Origin: Christiangramia sediminis
Lineage (GTDB): Bacteria > Bacteroidota > Bacteroidia > Flavobacteriales > Flavobacteriaceae
Direction of reading: 5' to 3'
Assembly (NCBI RefSeq): GCF_020552705.1
Contig: NZ_JAJBZG010000005.1
Location: forward strand, 310,001-374,000
DNA: 64,000 nt
Shown: positions 1 to 10,122 of the stretch, in pieces
Layout: every line of letters begins with the position of its first letter
Position numbering within the stretch: the stretch's first letter is position 1
The notes under the pieces: generated by a model
Databases searched by the model: none
Seen by the model: the letters and a program-made list of their open reading frames with translations, nothing else
What the model was told of the DNA's origin: nothing
Made by a program: the position numbers and the translations under genes

Positions 1-2495
1 TTAAGCGTACGAGTAAGCGGATTTATATCTACAAACCCATTGGCAAAATAATTATGACTAATCCCAAACCACCAGAAATCTGGATCGCGATATTCAAATC
101 CTATTTGTGCAGCAGTTTGAGGGCCTCCTGGTAAGTGATAATTTTTTAGATAGGCTTTGCCATAATCTAAATTTGATTGAAAACCCGCCGAATTTAGAGA
201 TAGGTTTGGATTATTCGCATAGACATATTCTCCTAAGGCCAGCGCTGCTTTTAACTTTATAGTGGAAGTGATCTGAGATTCTGCACCAGCCTCCAGGCCA
301 TAATATTTTTTATTCAATCCACTAAGGACTTCCTGAACAAAAGCTGCCGTAGTTTCCCGTTCAAGACCGGAAAGGCCCTCTGCAAAATAATAAGAAACCT
401 CTGTGATATTATTGATCTCGGTATAATATCCTGTGATCCTGAAATTTAAAAATGAAGATCTATACCTGTAGGAGAGGTCTCCCGTTAAAATCTGTTCACT
501 GGAAAGATCATCCACCAAAAGATCATTTTGCCTGGGATTTATAAATGCATTCCTAAAACCCGTGGCTTTGGTGAAAAATCCTGAATTGATCTCAAGATTC
601 TGCCGCCCTGATATTTTATAGATCGCACCAGATTTTATTCCAAAATTTAAAAATTCAGCATCTTTACTTCTCCCCAGGGAACTTTCAGGAAAAACACCAT
701 TTTTATATTTCCCACTTCTTTGATAACCTACAGCCTCAACATTTCCCGATAAATAGATCTCAAACTTTCTTTCTGTCCATTGTAACTGAGTAAATAACTC
801 GCTTTCCCGGGCTTCAACTTCATAATTATACTTATACCTTTCTCCTTCAGAAACCAGCCTGTTTAAGTTTTGTAAATCACTTTGGGCGGCGAGCCCGGTT
901 ACATCCCCAAATTCATCCTGCACAAAAATATCTATATCTAAAAACTGATTTCCGCCCAACAGATCTTTTATTCTGGCAAAATTTGCACTTTTCAGGCTTT
1001 GATATCTCAAAGAAGAATTCAATTTCAAATTATTACGCAGCTCCCAGCTTAGGTTAGAATTTACAGCAAATTGATTGTCTTTATTAACGTCTTCAGCAAG
1101 CACATATATGGAGTTTCCAGCGCTGGCATTAGCATTGGTATTGGCCAGATATAGAGAATTCCAATCTAATTGTCCATTTTCAGCAATTTCGTTGCGGGCG
1201 CGAAAAGCAGATTCAAAGTTCTGATCATCCTGAAATCTTAGGAAATAGGATGGTAATTTTTGATAATACGAAGGATCTGGATTTGCTCCGCCGCCTATAA
1301 AACTATTTTGAGCATTCGCAACATTCAGGCTGGTTCCTCCATAATCGATCCTGGAATTTGAAATCTCTCCGAACTGATAGGAAATACCGGTATTCAGTTT
1401 TATTTTTTCTGAAAGATCCCAGCTATGGTTAAGCATTAACACAGGTTCCTTAATTTCTCTGATTCTGGAATTACGAATTTCATCATTCTGAAAACCCCAA
1501 TAAGGATTATAAGTTCTGCCCTTAAGATCCAGCACTTCCTCAGTGATCGCCGCAGATCGCCCACGGGTATTCGGCGTATAGATGCCACTGAAATTCAAGA
1601 AATGGTCTTTACCCAGTTTCTTTTCGGCAGAAACAAAAACTGAATTTGCACTATACAAGGTTCCATCGATATAAGCTTCTTCGGCAAAGCGTCTTCCCAA
1701 GGAAACCGCATAATACCAGCCGTTTTGTTGTTCCCCGGAAGCATAGGTAGCCATTATTCGCCCGGTATAACTTCGGTTTGCACTGGCTAAAGAAAGCCTT
1801 CCTCCTTTTTGATATTTAGAAGCTCTCATAATAATATTGGTGGTACCGCCGAGTCCGCCAAACTGAAAATCATTTGCGGCTATTCCATTAGAAAAGATCT
1901 GGTTGCGCTGTACATCATTTAAACCGCCCCAATTAGCCCATAGCGGCCTGCCGTCATACATTTTATTCATTTCAAGGCCGTTTATGAGGATCTTTCCATA
2001 TTCTGACCCTAGACCTCGGGGACGGAAAAAAGTCTGACTAAAATCGAAGGCAGCGGCATTGAGGAATACATCGCGGGATGACTGAAGGATACCAGAAATA
2101 TTATCGAATTCGCTCTCGTCTGAAAGTAGTTCGGCATCAGACAGGCTTATGGTATTTTGATGAGTTAGTTCAAAAGTTGGGTCGGGTTCCAGCAGAATGC
2201 TTTCGAAGGTCTTTTCAGCAGTAGACAAATTAACAGGAATTCGCTTGAGAAGATATCCAGGTTTGTCAATTCTTAAGATATACTCCCCAAAGGTAATATT
2301 ATTCAACTCCAGACTGAATTCACCTTCTGAATTGGAATAAGCTTCGCTAAAAAAACTCTCGATGGAAACTTTTACTTGTGGTAAGGGCACTTCGGTAAAA
2401 GCATCTGCAAATTTACCATTTAAAGTAATTTGCTGGGAATTTCCAGACATGCCTATTAGCATGGCTAGAAAAACCAGAATAAACCTTATGTACAT
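1..2495 (-). CDS. TonB-dependent receptor, C-terminus cut by window edge
   Basis: Outer-membrane active-transport receptor; the reading frame stays open to base 1, so about 831 codons are seen and the C-terminal end of the barrel is missing. The ATG at 2493-2495 is followed by a signal peptide (MYIRFILVFLAMLIGMSGNS), then a CarboxypepD_reg-like beta-sandwich at about residues 22-100, a plug domain with the NGLEMNKMYDGRPLWANWGG stretch, and alternating beta-barrel strands rich in aromatic residues. The substrate is not evident. It is divergent from the secreted phosphoesterase-fold gene at 2609. The 113 bp between them hold both starts. Family assignment is firm; substrate is unknown. Confidence 0.9.
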   Translation of the reverse strand, partial: MYIRFILVFLAMLIGMSGNSQQITLNGKFADAFTEVPLPQVKVSIESFFSEAYSNSEGEFSLELNNITFGEYILRIDKPGYLLKRIPVNLSTAEKTFESILLEPDPTFELTHQNTISLSDAELLSDESEFDNISGILQSSRDVFLNAAAFDFSQTFFRPRGLGSEYGKILINGLEMNKMYDGRPLWANWGGLNDVQRNQIFSNGIAANDFQFGGLGGTTNIIMRASKYQKGGRLSLASANRSYTGRIMATYASGEQQNGWYYAVSLGRRFAEEAYIDGTLYSANSVFVSAEKKLGKDHFLNFSGIYTPNTRGRSAAITEEVLDLKGRTYNPYWGFQNDEIRNSRIREIKEPVLMLNHSWDLSEKIKLNTGISYQFGEISNSRIDYGGTSLNVANAQNSFIGGGANPDPSYYQKLPSYFLRFQDDQNFESAFRARNEIAENGQLDWNSLYLANTNANASAGNSIYVLAEDVNKDNQFAVNSNLSWELRNNLKLNSSLRYQSLKSANFARIKDLLGGNQFLDIDIFVQDEFGDVTGLAAQSDLQNLNRLVSEGERYKYNYEVEARESELFTQLQWTERKFEIYLSGNVEAVGYQRSGKYKNGVFPESSLGRSKDAEFLNFGIKSGAIYKISGRQNLEINSGFFTKATGFRNAFINPRQNDLLVDDLSSEQILTGDLSYRYRSSFLNFRITGYYTEINNITEVSYYFAEGLSGLERETTAAFVQEVLSGLNKKYYGLEAGAESQITSTIKLKAALALGEYVYANNPNLSLNSAGFQSNLDYGKAYLKNYHLPGGPQTAAQIGFEYRDPDFWWFGISHNYFANGFVDINPLTRTL

Positions 2496-2608
2496 TTAAT
2501 TGCCCCAAAATAAATATTAAATTTTCTACCGGTTAAATATATAATAAACTTATATTCAGTACTTTAAAAAAATGATTTATTTTTAAATTCTTTATAAATG
2601 TCTTTCAA

Positions 2609-3667
2609 ATGAATTATAATATTTTTCTGATTCTGAGCATTTATCTGCTTTTTCAGCCCTTATATAGTCAGGAAAAAAAAGAGTATGAAATACAAAGCAT
2701 TGCATTTTATAATGTAGAGAACCTATTTGATATCCATGATAATCCGGAAACATTTGATGATGATAGAACCGAAAGTGGTAAGGACGTCTGGAATGCGGAA
2801 AAATATTCTCAAAAACTCGATAATATTAGCCGGGTGATTTCTGAAATAGGACAAGAGGTAACAAAAGAGCCTCCTACGATTATTGGCCTTTGTGAAATTG
2901 AAAATAGAGCAGTTCTGGAAGATCTAATAAATCATCCAAATTTGAAAGATTATCATTATGGAATAGTTCACTACGAATCCCCGGATGAACGCGGGATCGA
3001 TGTTGCCCTGCTTTTTCGAAAAAAATATTTTCAGCCCTTGGATTCTAAAGCCAGAAAACTTGTAATATATGAAGCGGACAATCCTGGTAACCGGGATTAT
3101 ACCAGGGACCAGCTAGTTGTTTCAGGTCTTTTAAATAAAGAGGAAATTCATTTTATAGTCAACCACTGGCCTTCCCGGGGAGGTGGGGAAGCCCGAAGTG
3201 CTTACAAAAGGGAAAAAGCTGCTTATTTAAATAAGAGGATCATTGATTCGCTGATAAAATTAAATCCTGAAGCCAAGATCATTTCTATGGGAGATTTTAA
3301 TGACGATCCCAGTAATAAAAGTTTTAAAAAGATATTGAATACGAAGGCGGGAAAGAACAATATTCTAAGCACCGAACTTTTTAACCCAATGGAAAATATG
3401 CTTAAACAGGGAAAAGGAAGCCTGGCTTACAGGGATTCCTGGAACCTTTTTGATCAATTTTATATGACCGGAAATCTTGTTTTAGGTAACGATACAGGCT
3501 ATCAATTTTTTAAGGCCGGAATTTTTAACAGACCATACCTAATCACAACTAATGGTCAATTTAAGGGTTATCCCGCGCGCACCTATGGATATTCAGGATA
3601 TGAAGGCGGTTACAGCGATCACTTTCCGGTTTATATTTATTTAATACGAGCTGTAAATCAAAATTAA
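2609..3667 (+). CDS. Secreted endonuclease/exonuclease/phosphatase family protein
   Basis: A 352-residue exported hydrolase of the EEP (DNase I-like) fold. It starts with a signal peptide ending near LFQPLYSQ. The fold motifs appear in order: FYNVENLFD, the catalytic-acid block GLCEIENR, NHWPSRGGGEAR, MGDFNDDP and the terminal SDHFPVY. Family members cleave phosphodiester bonds in nucleic acids or release phosphate from lipids or sugars. The N-terminal export signal points to scavenging outside the cytoplasm, perhaps of extracellular DNA, together with the divergent TonB receptor. That pairing is inference. The ATG at 2609 fits the signal peptide. A rho-independent hairpin follows the stop directly. 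Confidence 0.85.
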   Translation: MNYNIFLILSIYLLFQPLYSQEKKEYEIQSIAFYNVENLFDIHDNPETFDDDRTESGKDVWNAEKYSQKLDNISRVISEIGQEVTKEPPTIIGLCEIENRAVLEDLINHPNLKDYHYGIVHYESPDERGIDVALLFRKKYFQPLDSKARKLVIYEADNPGNRDYTRDQLVVSGLLNKEEIHFIVNHWPSRGGGEARSAYKREKAAYLNKRIIDSLIKLNPEAKIISMGDFNDDPSNKSFKKILNTKAGKNNILSTELFNPMENMLKQGKGSLAYRDSWNLFDQFYMTGNLVLGNDTGYQFFKAGIFNRPYLITTNGQFKGYPARTYGYSGYEGGYSDHFPVYIYLIRAVNQN

Positions 3668-3696
3668 AAAAGCTCTGGAAAATTCAGAGCTTTTTT
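3666..3696 (+). terminator. Rho-independent terminator after EEP gene
   Basis: GCTCTG at 3672-3677 pairs with CAGAGC at 3685-3690, extended by an A-run on the left and a six-T run on the right. It begins within the stop codon of the upstream gene and could act in both directions. Confidence 0.8.
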
Positions 3697-3748
3697 GAAA
3701 GTTATGAGATCATATAGATCCTGTCCTAATTCTTTATTTTTCATAAAT

Positions 3749-3773
3749 CCAAACTTCGACAAGCTCAGTTTGG
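3749..3773. repeat. Short hairpin resembling a dispersed Bacteroidetes repeat
   Basis: CCAAACT at 3749-3755 pairs with AGTTTGG at 3767-3773 around a core reading TTCGACAAGCTC. From memory, this core resembles short intergenic repeats found in many Flavobacteriia genomes. Only one copy lies in this window, so repeat status is inferred, not seen. It sits between two convergent genes. Confidence 0.4.
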
Positions 3774-3798
3774 CATCTATTTTTTAATGATTCTATAA

Positions 3799-4236
3799 TT
3801 AAAACCAGGCGCTCCAAGGAATTCTTGAAAGCATTACCACCAATGCAAAACCATAAAATATGGCCAGCATTTTAAATTTAGGCCTGGAGGTAAGTTTCTT
3901 TTTATGTTTTGAATATCCAATCGTAATTAAAGCGATGGCAATAAGCATCATCAAGGGATGTTCTACATTATATAATCTAAGAACTGAATCTCCCATAACT
4001 CCTCCCATTCCTTCTTGCGCCCACATTTTAAAGTATGGCGTAGTAAAGTATAAAATGATACCTATCAGAAACTGAATGTGAGAAACAATAAGCGTAAAAA
4101 GGGCAATTCTAAAATTTGTTGCTGAGTATTCCTTATTGGCGGCAAAACCAATAATAGCATTAAAACTTGCAATTAAAAGCATGAACAATACCAGATATGC
4201 CCAATAAGAGTGTATAAACTGAATAGTTTCGTACAT
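3799..4236 (-). CDS. Small cytochrome-b-like four-helix membrane protein
   Basis: A 145-residue integral inner-membrane protein with four predicted hydrophobic helices (about residues 12-32, 42-65, 92-108, 122-140). Histidines lie within or beside helices (IHSYWAY near the start, SHIQFLIG in helix 2, EHPLMMLIA in helix 3), which would suit haem ligation. Close relatives in Flavobacteria are usually labelled cytochrome B, but a redox role has not been shown from this sequence. It is monocistronic, converges on the EEP gene, and the TonB receptor terminator lies just upstream. A quinone- or haem-associated function is inference. Confidence 0.65.
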   Translation of the reverse strand: MYETIQFIHSYWAYLVLFMLLIASFNAIIGFAANKEYSATNFRIALFTLIVSHIQFLIGIILYFTTPYFKMWAQEGMGGVMGDSVLRLYNVEHPLMMLIAIALITIGYSKHKKKLTSRPKFKMLAIFYGFALVVMLSRIPWSAWF

Positions 4237-4276
4237 AAATTAGATTTTGGTTAAAGATAAAATAAAATGCATAAAA

Positions 4277-4300
4277 AACGCCCCGAAATATCGGGGCGTT
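4277..4300 (-). terminator. Strong terminator of the TonB receptor gene
   Basis: AACGCCCCGA (4277-4286) and TCGGGGCGTT (4291-4300) form a perfect 10-bp GC-rich stem with an AATA loop. Read on the minus strand, a T-run follows. It lies 24 bp beyond the stop of the receptor gene. Confidence 0.9.
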
Positions 4301-4323
4301 CTTATATAGACTTATAAATTTCT

Positions 4324-7056
4324 TTAGAAATTAAAAGATACACTGGCATTCCAGGTTCTACCCCATCCAAAGAAAACATTATTTCTAGTGTTTACTCCAT
4401 CATAAGTATCATCTCCAGGACCAGCAAGAATATTAGTATTAGATTCAGAAATATAGATATTATCTGTAACGTTATTTACGTTCACTCTAAAGCTTAATCT
4501 GTTTTCTCCAAGATCAAGACCATAAGAAGCACCAAGATCTAAAAGACCAAAAGACGGTACTTCAAAAACCTGGAAATCTGGGTTATTTAAAGCATCTGTA
4601 GCATCAAAATCTGCATAAAGATTGTCTGCATATCTGTAAGTTGCATCTACGCTAAGATTATCAACAATTTGGTAATCTGCACCTAAACTTGCAGTTAACT
4701 GGGCAGCATTTCCAACCTTAACTCCATCAAGGCTAAGAACGGCATCGTCTACACCAGGAATTGGATTCTGGTTTTCATCAAAATATGATGCTCTTACATC
4801 ATCCTTGTACTCCCAGTCACCGATAGAAAGCATACCATTCCATCTAAATTTATCTCCAACTCTACCATAGAAATCGAATTCAAATCCTTTGTGAACCTGA
4901 GTAATTCCAAGAAGGTTTGCAGTACCTCTAAGTTCCTGTGGTGTATCTGCGAAGAAAGTTGCTGTCTCACTTTCAAATCTATCTGCCCATGAAGTTCTAT
5001 AGATATTCACGTTCGCATTGAAATACTGAGAACGGAAACCATATCCTAATTCAAGTCCAAATACCTGCTCATTCGTTAGGTTTGGATTTAGATTGTTTCC
5101 AAAGTTGATATAAACTGCATCAAAAAGTGGCTGCTTAGAGTAGTAACCTACGTTACCAAATACGTTATGCTTTTCATCAATATTAAAGTTCATACCCCCT
5201 TTAATATTTCCTCCAATGATATTTTCCCAATCAGTTTCCTGATTTCCTGGAGCTTCGTTGAAATATTCAACTCTTTTGAATCCTTGATTAGAAATAGACC
5301 CCTGAACAAAAGCTGAAATTTGGTCACCAGCATACTCTAGTTGTCCGAATGCACCAGCCCATCTTACAAGACCATCATTGTTGTAATCAATTTTTTCCTC
5401 ATCATCGATACTTTTAAATACATTTAAAGTATTCCCGATAGTAGGCTCATAAGTTTCATTTAAGAATCTTGTTGGGTTGTTTTGATCTGCAGTTGAAAGA
5501 TATGTATCTGCACCCATCAAGTTTACTAATCTACGGTAATGGAAACCTCTGTAAGATCTTAAGTCTGCACCTACATCTAAAGTAATTTTATCTGTTAGTT
5601 CAGTTTCAAAGTTTGAGATAACACCAAACCAGTTATGAGAGTTTACAGAAGAACGTTGAGATATTCCATTTTCCCCTGTACGATTTCCATTTCCAGTATT
5701 TACAAACTGTCCCTGGTACTGACCTTCGCCAGAATAAGGTTGTCTAGGATCTCCAAAAGCAGGAACATTCTGACCTGAGTTCCATGCAAAAATATCATCC
5801 ATTGGTATTAGACCATCTTCTGTTAATGGTAAAGCAAATGATTGTCTTCCGTTAATTCTACCTATAGATCCTATAGAACCTCCTCGTCCAAAGGAAGCAT
5901 ATGAGGTAGTAGATAATTTTGAAAGACTTGTAATATCCCATTCCCAGCTAAGAGAAGCTACCGGTTTGTGATAGAAGTTTCCAGCAAAGGTGAACTCCTC
6001 ACCGTTTCTATATCCAAAGTCAAGGTTATATTTTTCATTAGGCTCTCCATTTTCACCATATTCAAGGTAACTTGAAAGTGGAGTAAATGCTCCTCTTTGA
6101 TTATGTTGTTGAGGCGCACCGGTTAGCATGAAATTGAACTCATGATCTTCGTTTGCCTGATATCCTACTCCAATAAAGTAGTTATATCCTTCAAATTCAG
6201 TTCCGTTAACGTAACCATCTCCAGAAGTTCTGCTTAAAAGGAAAGATCCAGACCAGCCATTATCGTTAAGTCCAGTATTATAAGAAGCTACTGTTTTTAA
6301 GTAACTATCGTTACCAACACTGGCTTTTACAAAACCACCTTCAGACATTTGTGCTGAACGGGTTACCACGTTAATTGTACCTCCTACAGAAGATACTGCA
6401 AGTTTAGAAGAACCTAAACCTCTTTGTACCTGTACAGCTGAAGCCACATCACTAAGACCAGCCCAGTTACTCCAATACACAGCTCCATTTTCCATATCAT
6501 TTACAGGAATACCGTTAATCATTACCGCAGAGTTTTGAGTATCAAAACCACGAATAGTGATACGGGAATCTCCAAATCCACCACCTTGCTTAGTTGCATA
6601 AATAGAAGGAGTTGTATTAAGAATTTCAGGGAATTCCTGGTTTCCTAATTTCTCCTGAATCTCTGAAGAACGAATAGTAGAAACTGCTACCGGGGTTTGA
6701 CGATCTTTAGCAAGATCTACCACTCCTGTAACAATTACTTCAGATAATGCATTAGCATCAGTAGCAAGGAGTATTTGTCCTAGATCCTGAGTTTGACCAC
6801 CTGTTACATTAAATTTTACCGTTTTTGGTTCATAACCAACAAAGCTGATTCTAATTTGACCTGTAGCGTCTTCAACATCTAAGCTGAAATTTCCGTCGAA
6901 ATCTGTCATAGCTCCCTGTTGAGTTCCCACTACCATCACGTTCGCACCTGGTAATGGTCCATCCATTTCAGAGTCTATTACCGTACCGGTAACAGTTCCT
7001 TGAGCAAAGATTGTAGCAGATGTTAAGAACATTGCTAACAGTAATAATTTCCTCAT
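4324..7056 (-). CDS. TonB-dependent receptor with CarboxypepD_reg-like domain
   Basis: A 910-residue outer-membrane receptor. It has a signal peptide (cleavage near ATIFAQ), a CarboxypepD_reg-like domain at about residues 21-100 (GTVIDSEMDGPLPGANVMV, TDFDGNFSLDV), and a TonB-box-like segment around ALSEVIVTG. A plug domain follows at about 115-235 (ITIRGFDTQNSAVMINGIPV) and then a long barrel ending in the terminal aromatic SVSFNF. No SusD partner is adjacent, so it is not a classic SusCD pair. The gene is monocistronic, with a good terminator after it and a TAnnTTTG element about 110 bp before it, suggesting a long leader. The substrate cannot be read from the sequence. Confidence 0.92.
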   Translation of the reverse strand: MRKLLLLAMFLTSATIFAQGTVTGTVIDSEMDGPLPGANVMVVGTQQGAMTDFDGNFSLDVEDATGQIRISFVGYEPKTVKFNVTGGQTQDLGQILLATDANALSEVIVTGVVDLAKDRQTPVAVSTIRSSEIQEKLGNQEFPEILNTTPSIYATKQGGGFGDSRITIRGFDTQNSAVMINGIPVNDMENGAVYWSNWAGLSDVASAVQVQRGLGSSKLAVSSVGGTINVVTRSAQMSEGGFVKASVGNDSYLKTVASYNTGLNDNGWSGSFLLSRTSGDGYVNGTEFEGYNYFIGVGYQANEDHEFNFMLTGAPQQHNQRGAFTPLSSYLEYGENGEPNEKYNLDFGYRNGEEFTFAGNFYHKPVASLSWEWDITSLSKLSTTSYASFGRGGSIGSIGRINGRQSFALPLTEDGLIPMDDIFAWNSGQNVPAFGDPRQPYSGEGQYQGQFVNTGNGNRTGENGISQRSSVNSHNWFGVISNFETELTDKITLDVGADLRSYRGFHYRRLVNLMGADTYLSTADQNNPTRFLNETYEPTIGNTLNVFKSIDDEEKIDYNNDGLVRWAGAFGQLEYAGDQISAFVQGSISNQGFKRVEYFNEAPGNQETDWENIIGGNIKGGMNFNIDEKHNVFGNVGYYSKQPLFDAVYINFGNNLNPNLTNEQVFGLELGYGFRSQYFNANVNIYRTSWADRFESETATFFADTPQELRGTANLLGITQVHKGFEFDFYGRVGDKFRWNGMLSIGDWEYKDDVRASYFDENQNPIPGVDDAVLSLDGVKVGNAAQLTASLGADYQIVDNLSVDATYRYADNLYADFDATDALNNPDFQVFEVPSFGLLDLGASYGLDLGENRLSFRVNVNNVTDNIYISESNTNILAGPGDDTYDGVNTRNNVFFGWGRTWNASVSFNF

Positions 7057-7167
7057 TTGTTTTAATTGTTTGAGTTTGATTAAAAAATTCGTGGCAAAAA
7101 AAGCTAATTCCTAGCAACTATAGTTTATCCAAATGTTAAGATATTTAACTTTAACATTAAGCCGTCG

Positions 7168-7175
7168 CAAATCTA
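7168..7175 (-). promoter_or_regulatory. Possible -7 element for the TonB receptor gene
   Basis: TAGATTTG on the minus strand fits the Bacteroidetes TAnnTTTG -7 consensus. No clear -33 TTTG is seen because the pgi terminator lies directly upstream. It would give a leader of about 105 nt. Confidence 0.35.
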
Positions 7176-7186
7176 TACAAAAAAAG

Positions 7187-7210
7187 AAAGTGCCTGATAT
7201 AAGGCACTTT
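7187..7210 (-). terminator. Terminator of the DUF3108-to-pgi operon
   Basis: AAAGTGCCT (7187-7195) pairs with AGGCACTTT (7202-7210). On the minus strand the stem is followed by a T-rich run. It lies about 37 bp after the pgi stop. Confidence 0.85.
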
Positions 7211-7246
7211 AAAACTACTAACAGGTTTTTAACAATCTGACTATTA

Positions 7247-8878
7247 TTAACTTAAATAAAATTTTAATAAATTTTTAGTAGAAGAATCGTGGTTATCTAC
7301 CGTTTCTGTTGAGAATTCCGCAAGAATTTTGTTAGCAAGTTGCTTACCTAATTCTACCCCCCATTGATCATAACTAAATATGTTCCAGATAATACCCTGT
7401 ACAAAGATCTTATGCTCATATAAAGAGATAAGTTTACCCATACTTTCAGGTGTTAGCTTTTCAATTAAAATAGTATTTGTGGGATTATTCCCTTTAAAAA
7501 CCTTGAAAGCTTTAATTCTATCTATCTCTTCCTGACTTAAAGCCTTGAATTTTAATTCCCCCTGAACTTCCTCTTCCGTTTTACCATTTAATAATGCTTC
7601 GGTTTGGGCGAAGTAGTTCGCCATTAACTTATCCTGGTGGGATTTATCATTGAAAAGAGAGTATTTAAAACCAATAAAATCTGTCGGTATTAATTTTGTT
7701 CCCTGGTGGATCAACTGAAAAAAGGCGTGCTGAGAATTAGTTCCCGGCTCACCCCAGATAATTGTTCCGGTTTGATACTCTACTTTTTCACCATTTCTAT
7801 CTACACTTTTCCCATTACTTTCCATAATTGCCTGCTGAAGGTAGGACGGGAATTTATCTAAATATTGAGAATAAGGGATCACCGCTTCACTTTCAGCGCC
7901 AAAGAAATTATTATACCAAATACTGATGAGTGCGAGCTGTACAGGAATGTTTTCTTCAAAGGAAGTTTCTTTAAAATGATCGTCCATTTTACGAGCACCT
8001 TCAAGCAAAGATTCGAAATTATCATACCCAATGGCAAGACTTATAGAAAGGCCCACTGCACTCCAAAGAGAAAAACGTCCTCCTACCCAATCCCACATCG
8101 GGAAAATATTTTTTGGATCTATTCCAAAATTTTCAACTTTTTGAAGATTGGTAGAAACAGCAACAAAATGTTTTGAAACTTCTTTTTCAGGAACCGATTT
8201 GAGAAACCACTCTCTAACCGTAGTAGCATTGCTCAAAGTTTCCATGGTAGTGAAGGTCTTGGAAACTATAAGAAATAAAGTAGTTTCTGGATTCAGGTTT
8301 TTGATGGTTTCGTGGACGTGATCTCCATCTACATTAGAAATAAAATGAACATTAAGATGATTCTTATAAAATTTAAGACTCTCTGTTACCATCACTGGTC
8401 CAAGATCTGAACCTCCAATACCAATATTTACAACATCAGTAAAGGCTTCTCCTGTATAGCCTTTGCGTGTGCCGCCAATTATATCGTTACTAAAATCTTT
8501 AATTCTGGCTTTTACCTCCTGAACTTCAGGTACTACATTCTCGCCTTCAACTTTAATATCAGCATTTTTATCAGCCCTCAAAGCCGTGTGCAAAACGGGA
8601 CGATTCTCGGTTTGATTGATCGCCTCTCCCCCAAAGTAACTATTAATGGCTTCTTTTAAATGACACTCTTCGGCAAGCTGAAGCAACAAAGAGCGTGTAT
8701 CTTCAGTAATCCTGTTCTTGCTATAATCTACATAGAAATCTTCCCACTGAATGGTAAATCTATCGGCACGTCTTTCATCATTCCTGAACATATCTCTCAT
8801 ATGCTCATTCTGGATCTTCTTATAATGATGTTCTAATTCCTTCCAGGCGTTCGTGGTGGTTGGATTTATATTTTTCAT
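7247..8878 (-). CDS. pgi: Glucose-6-phosphate isomerase
   Basis: Cytoplasmic enzyme that interconverts glucose 6-phosphate and fructose 6-phosphate in glycolysis and gluconeogenesis. At 543 residues it matches the long bacterial form. Recognisable blocks are [11 protein letters not shown] (phosphate binding), the PGI signature [12 protein letters not shown] at about the middle, the catalytic glutamate region around IMESNGKSV, and the second signature [18 protein letters not shown] near the C-terminus. Its ATG directly abuts the stop of the M23 peptidase gene (no intervening base), so it is the last gene of a four-gene operon and is translationally coupled. The placement with amino-acid and envelope genes looks like genomic convenience, not a pathway. 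Confidence 0.97.
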   Translation of the reverse strand: MKNINPTTTNAWKELEHHYKKIQNEHMRDMFRNDERRADRFTIQWEDFYVDYSKNRITEDTRSLLLQLAEECHLKEAINSYFGGEAINQTENRPVLHTALRADKNADIKVEGENVVPEVQEVKARIKDFSNDIIGGTRKGYTGEAFTDVVNIGIGGSDLGPVMVTESLKFYKNHLNVHFISNVDGDHVHETIKNLNPETTLFLIVSKTFTTMETLSNATTVREWFLKSVPEKEVSKHFVAVSTNLQKVENFGIDPKNIFPMWDWVGGRFSLWSAVGLSISLAIGYDNFESLLEGARKMDDHFKETSFEENIPVQLALISIWYNNFFGAESEAVIPYSQYLDKFPSYLQQAIMESNGKSVDRNGEKVEYQTGTIIWGEPGTNSQHAFFQLIHQGTKLIPTDFIGFKYSLFNDKSHQDKLMANYFAQTEALLNGKTEEEVQGELKFKALSQEEIDRIKAFKVFKGNNPTNTILIEKLTPESMGKLISLYEHKIFVQGIIWNIFSYDQWGVELGKQLANKILAEFSTETVDNHDSSTKNLLKFYLS

Positions 8879-10111
8879 CTAAATATTTTTGTAGGGAATT
8901 TGTTCTAACTCTTCTTTTAATGGCTTTATATAAGCAAAATACTCCTCTTTAAGCCCATCTTCAATATGTTCGGCTGAAGGCAGATTTTGACGATATGGAT
9001 CCACCTGTCGTCCATTTACCCAGAAACGATAGCAAACATGAGGTCCTGTAGCCAGGCCTGTACTCCCCACATAACCAATCACATCTCCCTGTCTTACGGT
9101 TTGCCCGTTTCTTACATTTCTCTTGGTCATGTGTAGATACTGGGTAGTGTACTTGCTATTATGCCTAACTTTTACATAATTCCCGTTTCCTGATGTATAA
9201 CTTGAAGCGATTACCGTACCATTGGCCGTACTTACAATGGGGGTCCCATGGGGTGCAGCATAATCGGTTCCTAAATGAGCTTTCCATCTTTTTTGGACCG
9301 GATGAAAACGTCTTCTGGTAAATCTTGATGAAATCCGGGAATAATTAAGGGGTGCCTTCAAAAAGAAGCTTTGCAATGCCTTAGCTTCTGCATTATAAAA
9401 ACTTGGCTGTCCCGAAATCGTATCGGTCAAATATCTAAAGGCGTAATAGGGCTCATCAGAATGTTTAAATACAGCCGCATCTACCTTTTCTATACCGGCA
9501 AAAATAGTGTCATCAATATACTTTTCCTGGTAGACCATTTTAAACTGATCTCCTTTTTGAAGTTTAAAGAAATCTATACTCCACTGGTATATATTAGACA
9601 ATTCATAGACCAGCAAATTACTTAAGCCCTGCGCCTGCATAGCTTCAGAAAGAGAAGAGGTGATCACCCCTGAAACTTCCCTTCTTTTAATGGTAACGGG
9701 CCTCTTTTTCTTATCAGCATAAATACTATCCCCGAGCGCCAACACCGTATAGTTGATCTTATCATTTTCATAAATAAAATACTGTGGCGTTCTGGCTGAA
9801 TCTTTTGCTCTTAACAGCAAATATTTTTTACCGGCAACAATGCGTGCGGGATTGAAACTGTCTTTTACTGACTCAGTGATCTCAAACACCTTTCCTGGTT
9901 CCACGCCATTTTTATCCATTATAGCTCCAAAAAAATCTCCCGATCTTATCGTATCCCTAACAACCTCGAAATCGTTCAATATAAAGCCGTATTCTTTCTC
10001 GATAGGAGCCAGCTTTTCTTTCTTCACTTCTGTGATTGCCTGATCTTTTTCTTCATCATTGCAGGCTACAAATGCCAGCATCAGTATTAATAGTAAGCCT
10101 AATTTTTTCAA
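8879..10111 (-). CDS. M23 family peptidoglycan DD-metallopeptidase, lipoprotein
   Basis: A 410-residue cell-wall endopeptidase anchored by lipid. The N-terminus is a lipoprotein signal with lipobox VAC (Cys17). The middle part is a substrate-positioning region of mixed alpha/beta type. The C-terminal third carries the complete zinc site of the LytM/M23 fold: HLGTDYAAPHG, then QYLHM and GPHVCYRFW. All metal-binding residues appear present, so it is likely active and cleaves peptide crosslinks in peptidoglycan. It lies 11 bp after the dioxygenase gene and touches pgi. Likely active in the periplasm during growth or division. Confidence 0.9.
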   Translation of the reverse strand: MKKLGLLLILMLAFVACNDEEKDQAITEVKKEKLAPIEKEYGFILNDFEVVRDTIRSGDFFGAIMDKNGVEPGKVFEITESVKDSFNPARIVAGKKYLLLRAKDSARTPQYFIYENDKINYTVLALGDSIYADKKKRPVTIKRREVSGVITSSLSEAMQAQGLSNLLVYELSNIYQWSIDFFKLQKGDQFKMVYQEKYIDDTIFAGIEKVDAAVFKHSDEPYYAFRYLTDTISGQPSFYNAEAKALQSFFLKAPLNYSRISSRFTRRRFHPVQKRWKAHLGTDYAAPHGTPIVSTANGTVIASSYTSGNGNYVKVRHNSKYTTQYLHMTKRNVRNGQTVRQGDVIGYVGSTGLATGPHVCYRFWVNGRQVDPYRQNLPSAEHIEDGLKEEYFAYIKPLKEELEQIPYKNI

Positions 10112-10122
10112 TTTTGTACTTT